DNA from: Flavobacterium hibernum
GTDB lineage: Bacteria; Bacteroidota; Bacteroidia; Flavobacteriales; Flavobacteriaceae
Assembly (NCBI RefSeq): GCF_000832125.1
Contig: NZ_JPRK01000027.1
Coordinates: 1-64,000, forward strand
DNA: 64,000 nucleotides
Direction of reading: 5' to 3'
Under the pieces are notes generated by a model. That model ran no database searches. It saw nothing but the letters and a program-made list of their open reading frames with translations, and was not told the origin of the DNA. The position numbers were made by a program, and so were the translations under genes. This document shows, in pieces, positions 1 through 7,360 of the stretch (position 1 is the stretch's first letter; each line of letters starts with the position of its first letter).

Positions 1-287
1 CTTTAAAATCATAAAAAAGCGAGTTTACGTTGATTTTTCTTAAAAAGTTAAAAAACAAAATTGAAGATTTGATTTGAAAAAACGAGACTTTTTCAAAAAT
101 TTTAATATTTTTTTGAGCATTCAAAATAACCTAAAAAGTGGCTCTGTTTTTCTAAGCAAAAAAAATGAAAATCATGCAAAAACTGACCCTTCTCGAAATT
201 TAAATTTTAATAAAAAGATCAAAAAAATCCAGAATTCAATTCCAAATAATTATTTTTGGTTTTATAGAAAAGAAGAAAATAAACACC
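1..287. other. A/T-rich stretch before recX
   Basis: No gene is supported here. A 104-codon open frame covers 74-388, but it has low-complexity Lys/Asn/Phe composition and runs into recX in another frame, so I treat it as chance. The last 60 bases before recX are A-rich, as is usual upstream of flavobacterial starts. No clear TAnnTTTG element, terminator or RNA gene was seen. Confidence 0.5.
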
Positions 288-767
288 ATGAATACAACTT
301 GTACTCCAAAAGAAGCTTTACAAAAACTAGAACACTTTTGTGCGTATCAGGAACGTTGTCATGCCGAGGTAGTTTCGAAACTTTATAGCTTAAAAATGAC
401 TAGCGACGAAAGCGACAATATCGTAGTTCAACTGATTGAAGGTAATTTTTTAAACGAAACTCGGTTTGCTTGCAGTTTTGCAAGAGGAAAGCATAGAATT
501 AAACATTGGGGCAAAATTAGAATCGTAAATGAGCTCAAAGCCAAACATATTTCATCGACAAATATTACATTGGCTTTAAAAGAAATCGATCCTGAAGAAT
601 ACGAAACTACTTTTAATCAACTCGCTGAAAGATGCTGGAATAGTGTACAGGAGAAAAACATCTTAAAAAAGCGAAAAAAGTTCTGCGATTATATGCTGCG
701 CAGAGGCTACGAAAGCAATTTCGTTTACGAGAAAGTAACTTTCTTAGAAAAAGCAGAAAACGATTAA
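288..767 (+). CDS. recX: RecX family regulatory protein
   Basis: RecX binds RecA filaments and limits recombinase activity in the cytoplasm. The 159-residue protein is in the usual size range. It is all-helical and shows the repeated three-helix pattern of RecX: an N-terminal block with YQERCHAEV, a middle block with FLNETRFACSFARGKHR (about residues 54-70) and a C-terminal block with RRGYESNFVYEKV. The middle block resembles the family's 'DexrfAraFvrdr' signature. The start is the ATG preceded by an A-rich stretch; no Shine-Dalgarno site is seen. It stands alone, convergent with the minus-strand biotin genes 57 bases away, and recA is not in the window. Assignment rests on motif recognition. 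Confidence 0.88.
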   Translation: MNTTCTPKEALQKLEHFCAYQERCHAEVVSKLYSLKMTSDESDNIVVQLIEGNFLNETRFACSFARGKHRIKHWGKIRIVNELKAKHISSTNITLALKEIDPEEYETTFNQLAERCWNSVQEKNILKKRKKFCDYMLRRGYESNFVYEKVTFLEKAEND

Positions 768-824
768 ATCTTCTCTTTCCTCAACTTTAAAAACCCTCAG
801 GAACAATTACTCAAAATTGACGAA

Positions 825-1991
825 TTATGGTTTTTCGATCAAAACACTAACTGCATTTCCGCCAAAACCAACTGCATTTATCAAAACTTTTTTAATCGAT
901 TTGGTTTGATTCTGTTTTGTACCAAAAGGCACTTCAATAAAAGTATCGTGCTGAATCATCAAAAGTGCTAATTCTAAACTTAAAATTCCAGAAGATCCAA
1001 AAGTGTGCCCAATCTTCCATTTATTGGTTGTTAATAAAGGTAATTTAGACCCAAAAACTTTTTCAATAGCGCGTAACTCAGTTAAATCACCTTTTATAGT
1101 TCCCGGAGCGTGCATTACGATGGCATCAACAGTTTCTAGATCTACATCTTTCAACGCCATTTTCATCGATTTTTGAAAACAAGTAGCTTCTGCCGAAATC
1201 GAAATATTATGCTCTAAAATCTCCGTTGCATAACCAACTCCTGTTACGTAAGCAATTGCATTTTCTTTTTCACCAGATTCTAAACAACAAACTGCTGCTC
1301 CCTCTCCTAAAATCATGGTGTTTTGCGTTTTATCAAAGTCAAAAGCAAGATTTGGCCAAGGCTCTTCTTCCTGATTAATTCGAGAATAGATTTTAAGAGC
1401 ACGCATTTGAGCAATTGTAAAATCAGTTAAAGGAGCTTCACTTCCACCCACTAAAAACTTATCTGCCATTCCAGATTTTAACCATGCCACGCCATTTAAC
1501 AACGCATGAAGCGCGGTTGAACATGTAATAGAATGTGAAATTTCAGGGCCAACACTTTGTAAATCATGCGCAATCCAAGAGGAAATATTACCCAAAGTAG
1601 TTGTTGGAGAAGCCAAAGTTTGAGCTTTTCCTGTATCGATATATTCTTTATAATGTTTTTCAAATAAATCTGTCGCACCACGCGATGAACCAATATTGAT
1701 TCCAAAAACATCATCTGAATTCCATCTTGCTTGTTCAACTGCTTTTCGCGAAGCGGCTAAAGCAAATAAAACAGAACTATCTAAAAACTTATATTTTATA
1801 TCTGATTCTCTAACTTCGGCAATAATCTGTTTTGATTCTTCGCTTAAAGCAGCAACCGAAGTTTCTTGTTGATCTAAAAATTGTCTTGTAAAGCAATGCT
1901 CATTATCAAGATATTTTTCCCAAACTGCATCAACATTATTGCCTAAAGGAGAAATAGAAGAAAAAGCGGTTATTGATATTTTAGTATTCAA
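825..1991 (-). CDS. Beta-ketoacyl synthase of the biotin region
   Basis: A 388-residue FabF/FabB-type condensing enzyme. The catalytic triad is complete: Cys157 in SITCSTA, His294 in VMHAPGT and His329 in KWKIGHT, followed by the Gly-rich SSG segment and a C-terminal GFGGNA loop. It is a little shorter than FabF (about 410) and divergent in the N-terminal third, which argues against the housekeeping enzyme. It lies 87 bases downstream of bioA on the same strand. I infer a role in making the pimeloyl-type precursor for BioF, by condensation of malonyl units on acyl carrier protein; no substrate can be read from sequence. It could instead serve a specialised fatty acid or polyketide. Motifs are certain, pathway role is inference. 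Confidence 0.85.
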   Translation of the reverse strand: MNTKISITAFSSISPLGNNVDAVWEKYLDNEHCFTRQFLDQQETSVAALSEESKQIIAEVRESDIKYKFLDSSVLFALAASRKAVEQARWNSDDVFGINIGSSRGATDLFEKHYKEYIDTGKAQTLASPTTTLGNISSWIAHDLQSVGPEISHSITCSTALHALLNGVAWLKSGMADKFLVGGSEAPLTDFTIAQMRALKIYSRINQEEEPWPNLAFDFDKTQNTMILGEGAAVCCLESGEKENAIAYVTGVGYATEILEHNISISAEATCFQKSMKMALKDVDLETVDAIVMHAPGTIKGDLTELRAIEKVFGSKLPLLTTNKWKIGHTFGSSGILSLELALLMIQHDTFIEVPFGTKQNQTKSIKKVLINAVGFGGNAVSVLIEKP

Positions 1992-2041
1992 TGTTGTGGA
2001 TTTTTGATCGCAAAGTTCGCAATTATTAGATTTAATTCAAC

Positions 2042-2068
2042 CATATAAGTAATATAAGTACTTATATG
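2042..2068. repeat. Inverted repeat between bioA and the ketosynthase
   Basis: A 10-base inverted repeat, CATATAAGTA and TACTTATATG, flanks a 7-base spacer in the gap between bioA and the downstream ketosynthase. It has no T-run, so it is more likely a protein-binding site or an mRNA-processing hairpin than a terminator. Function is not known. Confidence 0.4.
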
Positions 2069-2078
2069 ATTGAAATGA

Positions 2079-3350
2079 CTATACCATTTCTATGGCTTCT
2101 TCAATAATAGAATATACTTTTTGAAGTTGCTCATCCGTCATGATATAAGGTGGTAAAATGTAAACTATATTGCCTACCGGACGTAAAACAACGCCTTTAT
2201 CAATAAAGAAATTATAAAGTTTAGTTCTCATTGAACCATAATAACTCTCTTCTGAATCTGATTTAATTTCAACTGCAAAAATAACACCCAGTGTTCTGGC
2301 AGTTATTACTTTTGAATGGTTTTCAATTTTTTTCTGAAAACTCAAATGGCTTTTATTTATCCTCTCGATATTCTCTTGCATTTCTGGCATCTGCAATAAA
2401 TCTATACTTGCCAACGCAGCAGCACATCCTGTTGGATTTGCTGTAAAAGTATGTCCATGAAACAAGGCTTTATTGATATCATCATCATAAAAAGCATCAA
2501 AAACTTCTTGTGTAAAAGTTGTAATCGCCATTGGAATTGTTCCTCCGGTTAAAGCTTTCGACAAACAAATCATATCCGGTTGTTCAGAAACATAATCCAT
2601 CGCAAAGGTTTTTCCAGTTTTACCAAAGCCCGTCATTACTTCATCGGCAATAGTTAGAACATTATTTCCTGCACAAATTTGTATCAATTTAGCTAATGCT
2701 TCAGGTTCATACATTACCATTCCCGCTGCACCTTGTACCAAAGGCTCAAAAATAAAACCGGCACAATTATAATTATCAATAACATTCTTTAGCGCCTCAA
2801 AACTCTCTTGTTCCTTTCCTTTCACCGGAACCGGAATTCGAACCACATCTATAAACATACCTTGAAAAGCCTGAGTATAAAATGAAATTCCGCTTGCCGC
2901 CATTGCTGCAAAAGTGTCACCGTGAAATGCATTTTCGAAAGCAATTATGGTCGTTCTTTTTTCATTTTTATTGAAAAAATACTGCAAAGCTACTTTTATT
3001 GCAACTTCCACTGCCGTTGAACCATTATCAGAGAAGAAAATCTTCTGTTGATTACCTGGCAAAATTTCAATAAGCTTTTCTGCAACTTTTATCGCAGGTT
3101 CATGCGTAAAACCTCCAAACAAAACGTGCTCTAAAGTCGTTAATTGTTTGTAAATCGCATCGGCAATAAATTTATTACTGTGTCCAAAAGGATTTACCCA
3201 CCAAGATGCAATTGCATCAATATATTCCTTTCCGTTTTCATCCCAAAGTAGTGCGCCTTCTCCCTTTGAAATTGCAATTGGAGTTTGTGCTGTTTTATGT
3301 TGTGTATAAGGATGCCAAAGGTATTGGCTGTCTTTTTCAGTTAATGTCAT
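2079..3350 (-). CDS. bioA: Adenosylmethionine-8-amino-7-oxononanoate aminotransferase
   Basis: BioA converts 8-amino-7-oxononanoate (KAPA) to 7,8-diaminopelargonate using S-adenosylmethionine as amino donor, the third step of the late biotin pathway. The 423-residue protein is a class III PLP aminotransferase. Visible motifs are LWHPYTQ near the N-terminus, SWWVNPFGHSN (49-59), the SDNGSTAVE phosphate-binding loop (107-115), ADEVMTGFGKTG (235-246) with the PLP-ring Asp, and the Schiff-base Lys265 in LSKALTGG. The SWW segment is typical of BioA rather than other class III enzymes. It sits between bioD (100 bases upstream) and the ketosynthase. A TATCTTTG -7-like element at 3408-3415 on this strand suggests its own promoter. 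Confidence 0.96.
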   Translation of the reverse strand: MTLTEKDSQYLWHPYTQHKTAQTPIAISKGEGALLWDENGKEYIDAIASWWVNPFGHSNKFIADAIYKQLTTLEHVLFGGFTHEPAIKVAEKLIEILPGNQQKIFFSDNGSTAVEVAIKVALQYFFNKNEKRTTIIAFENAFHGDTFAAMAASGISFYTQAFQGMFIDVVRIPVPVKGKEQESFEALKNVIDNYNCAGFIFEPLVQGAAGMVMYEPEALAKLIQICAGNNVLTIADEVMTGFGKTGKTFAMDYVSEQPDMICLSKALTGGTIPMAITTFTQEVFDAFYDDDINKALFHGHTFTANPTGCAAALASIDLLQMPEMQENIERINKSHLSFQKKIENHSKVITARTLGVIFAVEIKSDSEESYYGSMRTKLYNFFIDKGVVLRPVGNIVYILPPYIMTDEQLQKVYSIIEEAIEMV

Positions 3351-3407
3351 GTTGTTTAGAATGTAGATATTAGAGCATAGAAAAAAGACTAAACTCTAGA
3401 ATTTTGA

Positions 3408-3415
3408 CAAAGATA
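3408..3415 (-). promoter_or_regulatory. TAnnTTTG promoter element before bioA
   Basis: Reading the minus strand, TATCTTTG fits the flavobacterial -7 consensus TAnnTTTG and lies 57 bases upstream of the bioA start. No convincing TTG -33 element is found at the usual 17-23 base spacing, so this is a weak call. It would make bioA-ketosynthase a separate transcript from bioD. Confidence 0.4.
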
Positions 3416-3450
3416 AGAAAGTCTGTTTTCTTTACTCTATCTTCTTTCCT

Positions 3451-4068
3451 CTATAAATTAAGTAAGTTCTCTCGAAACAAATCAGCATATTCTTTAATAA
3501 CGTTTTGATCGAAATAGGGTTCTTCATCAATTCTTCCAATACATTGAATTGCGGTTTTATTCAAGATCAAACTTTCTGTCGATTTGTTTTCGCTTCCGCT
3601 AAAGATAATTCCCGCAACTTCAAAGCCACGATTCCTAATTGCTTCAATAGTTAACAACGTATGATTGATACTTCCTAAATAATGTCTGGAAACTACAATT
3701 ACTTTATAATCGGGCTGAATTAAATCGACAATTGTCTCGTTGTCGTTCAACGGAACAAAAATTCCGCCAGCACCTTCAATAACCAAATGATTTTCAGTTT
3801 TAGGCTCAATGATATTTTTAATATCAATTGTGATTCCATCAATTTCCGCAGCCAAATGTGGACTTGCGGGAGTGTTTAACTCATAAGCATTTGGAAAGAA
3901 TTGGGATTTTGAATTTGAAATTTGAGATTTTACTTTATGTGTATCACTTAAGTATAAATCTCCAGCTTGAATAGGCTTCCAGTAATCTGCTTCTAAAGCT
4001 TCGACAATAATTGCTGAAGTTACTGTTTTACCAACATCTGTTGAAATTCCTGTTATAAATAATTTCAT
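3451..4068 (-). CDS. bioD: Dethiobiotin synthetase
   Basis: BioD closes the ureido ring of dethiobiotin from diaminopelargonate, CO2 and ATP. The N-terminus carries the P-loop ITGISTDVGKT followed by the conserved W-K-P-I-Q segment (YWKPIQAGD). LVIEGAGGIFVPLND is the family's EGAGG motif, and the region after it holds RHYLGSINHTLLT. Two upstream in-frame ATGs exist (4083 and 4074), but the family begins directly with the MKLFITG strand, so I place the start at 4068, giving 205 residues. It is upstream of bioA on the same strand. The 5' spacer (4080-4190) contains a CACAGAGATTCACA word also seen at about 54260. Confidence 0.93.
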   Translation of the reverse strand: MKLFITGISTDVGKTVTSAIIVEALEADYWKPIQAGDLYLSDTHKVKSQISNSKSQFFPNAYELNTPASPHLAAEIDGITIDIKNIIEPKTENHLVIEGAGGIFVPLNDNETIVDLIQPDYKVIVVSRHYLGSINHTLLTIEAIRNRGFEVAGIIFSGSENKSTESLILNKTAIQCIGRIDEEPYFDQNVIKEYADLFRENLLNL

Positions 4069-4192
4069 AGGCATTTGTTTCACAGAGATTCACAATAAAG
4101 AAAAAGATTCGCAAAATCCTTATTCAACTTTGCAGTTTTCTTAAAGAAGCTCTGGGCAATAATTTGTTTCTGCAAAAATACCAATAAAAACA

Positions 4193-4215
4193 AAACCCAT
4201 CATTACGATGGGTTT
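4193..4215. terminator. Terminator after the sigma-factor operon
   Basis: A 9-base stem AAACCCATC / GATGGGTTT with a 5-base loop lies just beyond the minus-strand membrane gene that ends at 4227. On the minus strand the stem is followed by a mixed A/T stretch, so it is probably an intrinsic terminator separating this operon from bioD. Confidence 0.7.
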
Positions 4216-4226
4216 ATTGTTTTTTA

Positions 4227-4841
4227 TTATTCTTCTTTTAGCTCGTCTATAACTTTCTTAATTTCTTTGGCAAACTTGCCATAAAACTTATGTACCCACC
4301 ATTCTAAAGCAATTCCCATAAAAAGCATCGTAAAAACTACAATCGAAAATAAGGCCCCTAATTGATAATTCGTAAAATCGTTTGACAGAAAACTCGGAGC
4401 GTTAGAAAACTTTAAATACAGAAAACCTATTAAATAAAGTATTAAAAAAGGTGTCAAAGCAAATCCAAAAGTTTTGTACAACTCCATATTTAGCCTTATA
4501 TCAAAGTACGTTTCGTATAAGCTGTCTTTTGTTTTTAGCGTTATTGAACTCAATCTCTTGTAAAAGAAATAGAATTTTGCCAAATAATAAATGCAAACAG
4601 CAACAAAAAGACTGAAAAGCAAATAATACAAAGTTGTCATTTTTGGAGGAAAATCATAAAACAATGGAATAAATCCCATAAAAATGATTGAAAAAACTTG
4701 ATAAATAAATTCCTTTTTCAGATTTTTTCTAATTTTATCTAATGGCGTATTAGCTTCTTTTATTTTTTCTAAGTTACTTGGAAGAACGACATTATTTGTC
4801 TCCTCTTTATTCCAAGCGTTTTGTATATCGTTAAAATCCAT
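4227..4841 (-). CDS. Membrane protein paired with ECF sigma factor
   Basis: A 204-residue protein of unknown function. It has a soluble N-terminal part of about 45 residues beginning MDFNDIQNAWN, then four hydrophobic segments at about 50-64, 70-88, 120-142 and 162-182, and a charged C-terminus. Its start lies inside the end of the sigma factor gene (11-base overlap), so translation is probably coupled. The placement and the cytosolic N-terminal segment ahead of membrane helices suggest an anti-sigma role, but no zinc-binding HxxxCxxC motif is present, so it is not a classical ZAS-type anti-sigma. Similar 'sigma plus QNAWN-type membrane protein' pairs are common in Bacteroidota. Function is inferred from context. 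Confidence 0.8.
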   Translation of the reverse strand: MDFNDIQNAWNKEETNNVVLPSNLEKIKEANTPLDKIRKNLKKEFIYQVFSIIFMGFIPLFYDFPPKMTTLYYLLFSLFVAVCIYYLAKFYFFYKRLSSITLKTKDSLYETYFDIRLNMELYKTFGFALTPFLILYLIGFLYLKFSNAPSFLSNDFTNYQLGALFSIVVFTMLFMGIALEWWVHKFYGKFAKEIKKVIDELKEE

Positions 4842-5334
4842 ATCCTTGATTTTTAATTATTTCTTTTAATTTTTCTTTTGCTCTATTTAATTTCACTCTG
4901 GCATTTCCCTCAGAAATTCCAAGATTATCCCCTATTTCTTTGTGTGAAAAACCCTCGAGTTGATAAAAAATAATTGCTTTATCTATTTTTTCCAGTTTCT
5001 GAACAGCTTTATAAAAATGATCAATCTGACTTTCTTTTATATCCGAGTCGCCTTCGTCATCCCTAATATTTTCTGAAGCAATTTCATATTTATCAACCTT
5101 TCGTTTTTCCTTCTTCAAGAAAACGATGGCGGTATTAACTGCTACACGATACATCCAGGTCGAAAACTGACTTTCATTTCTAAAAGAATCATACGATTTC
5201 CAAAGCTGACAAACAATCTCCTGAAACAAATCCTGCTGATCATCAGAGTTATCCATGTACATCTTAGAAACTTTATACAAAATCCCTTTATGCTTCTCGA
5301 TCCTATTTAAAAATTCTTGCTCTTTTTCTTTCAA
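4831..5334 (-). CDS. ECF-type RNA polymerase sigma factor
   Basis: A 167-residue sigma-70 family protein of the extracytoplasmic function class. Region 2 is seen at about residues 25-75, with DLFQEIVCQLWKSYDSF and the promoter-melting segment FSTWMYRVAVNTA. Region 4 is at about 110-160, with the helix-turn-helix GFSHKEIGDNLGISEGNARVK. There is no region 3 or extra C-terminal domain. It lies 7 bases downstream of the TraB-family gene and overlaps the membrane protein gene below, so the three form one operon. The downstream membrane protein is the likely partner that holds it inactive. Target genes cannot be read from the window. Confidence 0.93.
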   Translation of the reverse strand: MKEKEQEFLNRIEKHKGILYKVSKMYMDNSDDQQDLFQEIVCQLWKSYDSFRNESQFSTWMYRVAVNTAIVFLKKEKRKVDKYEIASENIRDDEGDSDIKESQIDHFYKAVQKLEKIDKAIIFYQLEGFSHKEIGDNLGISEGNARVKLNRAKEKLKEIIKNQGYGF

Positions 5335-5341
5335 AACAATA

Positions 5342-6205
5342 CTATTTCATTACTGGTTTTACTGTATATCCTGCTTTTTTCAATAAGTTAATCAATCCTA
5401 AATCACCCGCCAAATGTCCAGATCCAACTGCGACAAATAAGCTTTCTTTTTTCATCATTTCAGGTAAAGCTTTTACCCAATTTAAATTTCTTTCGTAAAG
5501 CATATATTTTTTTGCTTTATCGTTCATTACATTTTCTCCAGTTATAATTTTATATAAATCCTCTAATTTTTCTTGTTTATAAGCCACTACCATTTCATTC
5601 ATTAATTCTGCATCAGACCCCTCCAGCATTGCAATCATTTCACTATCACTATAGGCATCTTCAACAGACTTGAATTGAGATTTTATGGTTTCTAATCCCT
5701 CAATTTGTTCCTTACGTTTGTTTGCACTTTCGATAAAATCCATTTCATAAAACTTCATATCGGTACAACCAAAGTTTTTGGATATGATCAAACTCATAAC
5801 ACTCATTAAACTAAAAGCATCAACTTGTTTAACGGTTATTCCACCTGATTTTTTCAATAATGCATCTAATTTAGACAATTGTTCCGGAGTTAATTTTTTG
5901 CTTAAAGGCTCCTTTCCCATTGCCATTTGCTGCATATCAGTCAATTCCTTTGGATCATTAAAATTAACCTCCAAAACTAATTTCTCAGAGGCATCAAATG
6001 CTTTCTTTGTTTTATCCGAAAGGAAATAATCTCCCGAACAAATCATATGAATTGTTCCATATAAATAAGAAGGTTTTGACAATCCGTTTCCTGATACTTC
6101 CCATAAAAGTGAATTTTCAAGTTTTGGAGATTTTGTCTGTGCTATGACAGTTCCACTAAAAACTAATGTAATTGCTACTATTGCTAATGTAAATAAATTT
6201 TTCAT
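5342..6205 (-). CDS. TraB/GumN family secreted protein
   Basis: A 287-residue protein with an N-terminal signal peptide (MKNLFTLAIVAITLVFSGTVIAQ). The mature part matches the TraB/GumN family (related to the Tiki metalloprotease fold): LLWEVSGNGLSKPSYLYGTIH near the N-terminus and, at the C-terminus, LFVAVGSGHLAGDLGLINLL followed by a GYTVKPV strand. The two conserved Gly-x-x-His segments (YGTIH and VGSGHL) are the proposed metal sites. It is probably periplasmic. It is first in an operon with the sigma factor 7 bases downstream, so it may be part of the same envelope response. Its leader carries TTGA tetranucleotide repeats (6209-6270). Confidence 0.88.
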   Translation of the reverse strand: MKNLFTLAIVAITLVFSGTVIAQTKSPKLENSLLWEVSGNGLSKPSYLYGTIHMICSGDYFLSDKTKKAFDASEKLVLEVNFNDPKELTDMQQMAMGKEPLSKKLTPEQLSKLDALLKKSGGITVKQVDAFSLMSVMSLIISKNFGCTDMKFYEMDFIESANKRKEQIEGLETIKSQFKSVEDAYSDSEMIAMLEGSDAELMNEMVVAYKQEKLEDLYKIITGENVMNDKAKKYMLYERNLNWVKALPEMMKKESLFVAVGSGHLAGDLGLINLLKKAGYTVKPVMK

Positions 6206-6208
6206 TTT

Positions 6209-6270
6209 GTTGATTGATTAATTGATTGATGATAATTTGATTGAATAACTTTGATTGATTGATTGATTGA
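6209..6270. repeat. TTGA tetranucleotide repeat tract
   Basis: Runs of TTGA units sit in the 5' leader of the TraB-family gene: five perfect units at 6251-6270 and a degenerate run at 6209-6231. A shorter run occurs at about 6503-6515 in front of the next gene upstream. Such tracts can change length by slippage and so alter promoter or leader spacing; no direct evidence of variation is available from one sequence. Confidence 0.75.
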
Positions 6271-6284
6271 TGACTGAATTTAAA

Positions 6285-6479
6285 TTATGATTTTCTATTT
6301 TTTTTTCTTTGCCAAGAGGCCAATGATGCAAAAAAAAGACAGATCATAATTAGAAGTAAATCTTTGTTTGGTTTGTCTAAAATAAACTGATTTACTAAGG
6401 CATATCCAAGTCCTGCAGAAGCTAAAGAGACAAATATGAAATTGAATATTTTTTCGCTAGTTGAAGTTGATGTTTTCAT
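6285..6479 (-). CDS. Small two-helix membrane protein (copy B)
   Basis: A 64-residue protein of unknown function with two predicted membrane helices, roughly residues 11-31 and 38-55, and a basic tail (WQRKKNRKS). An in-frame ATG at 6569 would add 30 residues but overlaps the neighbouring gene. The MKTSTSTSEK start at 6479 matches the layout of the paralogue upstream, so I chose it. Both proteins share the pattern [N-terminal helix]-YALVNQF/YSLVSHI-[short polar K-P loop]-second helix-Ala-Ser-basic tail. Probable inner-membrane proteins formed by tandem duplication. Confidence 0.7.
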   Translation of the reverse strand: MKTSTSTSEKIFNFIFVSLASAGLGYALVNQFILDKPNKDLLLIMICLFFASLASWQRKKNRKS

Positions 6480-6531
6480 AATAGTTTGATTTTGGTTGTT
6501 ATTATTGATTGATTTGATGATTAAAACTCCT

Positions 6532-6726
6532 TTATTCTTTACTGTATTCTTGCTTTTTTGAAGATGCAAAAGCAGAAATTAATAAACAAAGTATTACTAC
6601 CGCAATATCCGGTTTAGGCTTTCCGTAAAAAATGTGACTTACTAAAGAATAACTTACCTGAACGGCAGTTAAGAAAATTAAAAGATTACAAATACCTCTT
6701 TTCGCTAAAGTTGATATATTTTTCAT
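6532..6726 (-). CDS. Small two-helix membrane protein (copy A)
   Basis: A 64-residue membrane protein, paralogous to the gene 52 bases downstream. Helices are predicted at about residues 10-32 and 38-55, joined by a short FYGKPKPD loop, with a charged tail (SKKQEYSKE). Unknown function. A symmetric site at 6743-6767 lies just upstream of its start and may be an operator for the pair. The closeness and similarity of the two genes suggest a recent tandem duplication and joint expression. Confidence 0.7.
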   Translation of the reverse strand: MKNISTLAKRGICNLLIFLTAVQVSYSLVSHIFYGKPKPDIAVVILCLLISAFASSKKQEYSKE

Positions 6727-6742
6727 AATTATTTTGGTTTAT

Positions 6743-6767
6743 TTGATTACGACTCGTAAGTAATCAA
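6743..6767. promoter_or_regulatory. Palindromic site upstream of the small membrane genes
   Basis: Two overlapping symmetries centre near 6753-6755: TTACGA-C-TCGTAA (6747-6759) and TTGATTAC-N9-GTAATCAA (6743-6767). They lie 17-41 bases upstream of the start at 6726. Position and symmetry fit a repressor or activator binding site; the regulator is unknown. Confidence 0.45.
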
Positions 6768-6950
6768 AGAATCAAAACGTTACAAAAAAAATTAAACTTT
6801 TTTAAAGAAGTGAGCAAACAAAGGTGTTAACGACAGTGTTTTTTTTGGTAGAGATGTAATTAAACCAAATTATCATCCTAAACGAAATCAAAGATATGCT
6901 AATTGGAATGGTCTTCGAGTTCGCTAAGCCTGACAACAATCGCATTAAAA

Positions 6951-7358
6951 CTAGTTAAATTCAAACTTACATTTATTGCACTTGTATCTATGTTTTGAAT
7001 AGAACGGCATCAAAACAAAGAGTAGTGAAAAGACAAAAGCTAAAAGTGATTTTGTGTCTTTTATTGAAGTTACCATTTCTATCTCTTCTGCACCACAATT
7101 TGGACATTTAATCAATTCATTGTTTTCATTAACAGAAAACTGACTGATATCTGATAGAATTTTATTTGCTTTTTCCAAATCATCACTCTTTACAAAGATC
7201 TTAACACCACCAACAGCATTACTCCAAATAGGGTTTGAATCTACCGTATTTATATCTCTTAAATACACTTCAACACCTTCGGATTCTAATTTACCACAAA
7301 AAATTTGAGCTTCAGATGAGTATTGATAACTTCTAACTAACTTAAAATTTTCGTCCAT
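6951..7358 (-). CDS. DUF2007-type protein with zinc ribbon
   Basis: A 135-residue protein. Residues 1-70 match the DUF2007 'putative signal transducing protein' pattern: FKLVRSYQYSSEAQIFCGKLESEGVEVYLRD, then GGVKIFVKSDDLEKANKIL. Residues 84-93 and 123-133 carry two Cys pairs (CPNCGAEE and CNKCKFEF) that form a zinc ribbon around one hydrophobic segment (LLAFVFSLLFVLMPF). It begins 2 bases after the bioF stop, so it is probably co-transcribed with bioF, although nothing links it to biotin chemistry. Its exact role is unknown. Confidence 0.8.
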   Translation of the reverse strand: MDENFKLVRSYQYSSEAQIFCGKLESEGVEVYLRDINTVDSNPIWSNAVGGVKIFVKSDDLEKANKILSDISQFSVNENNELIKCPNCGAEEIEMVTSIKDTKSLLAFVFSLLFVLMPFYSKHRYKCNKCKFEFN

Positions 7359-7360
7359 AA

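Noticed and set aside
74..388. 104-codon open frame at the window start
   Set aside because: Low-complexity Lys/Asn/Phe sequence that overlaps recX in another frame; no recognisable domain.
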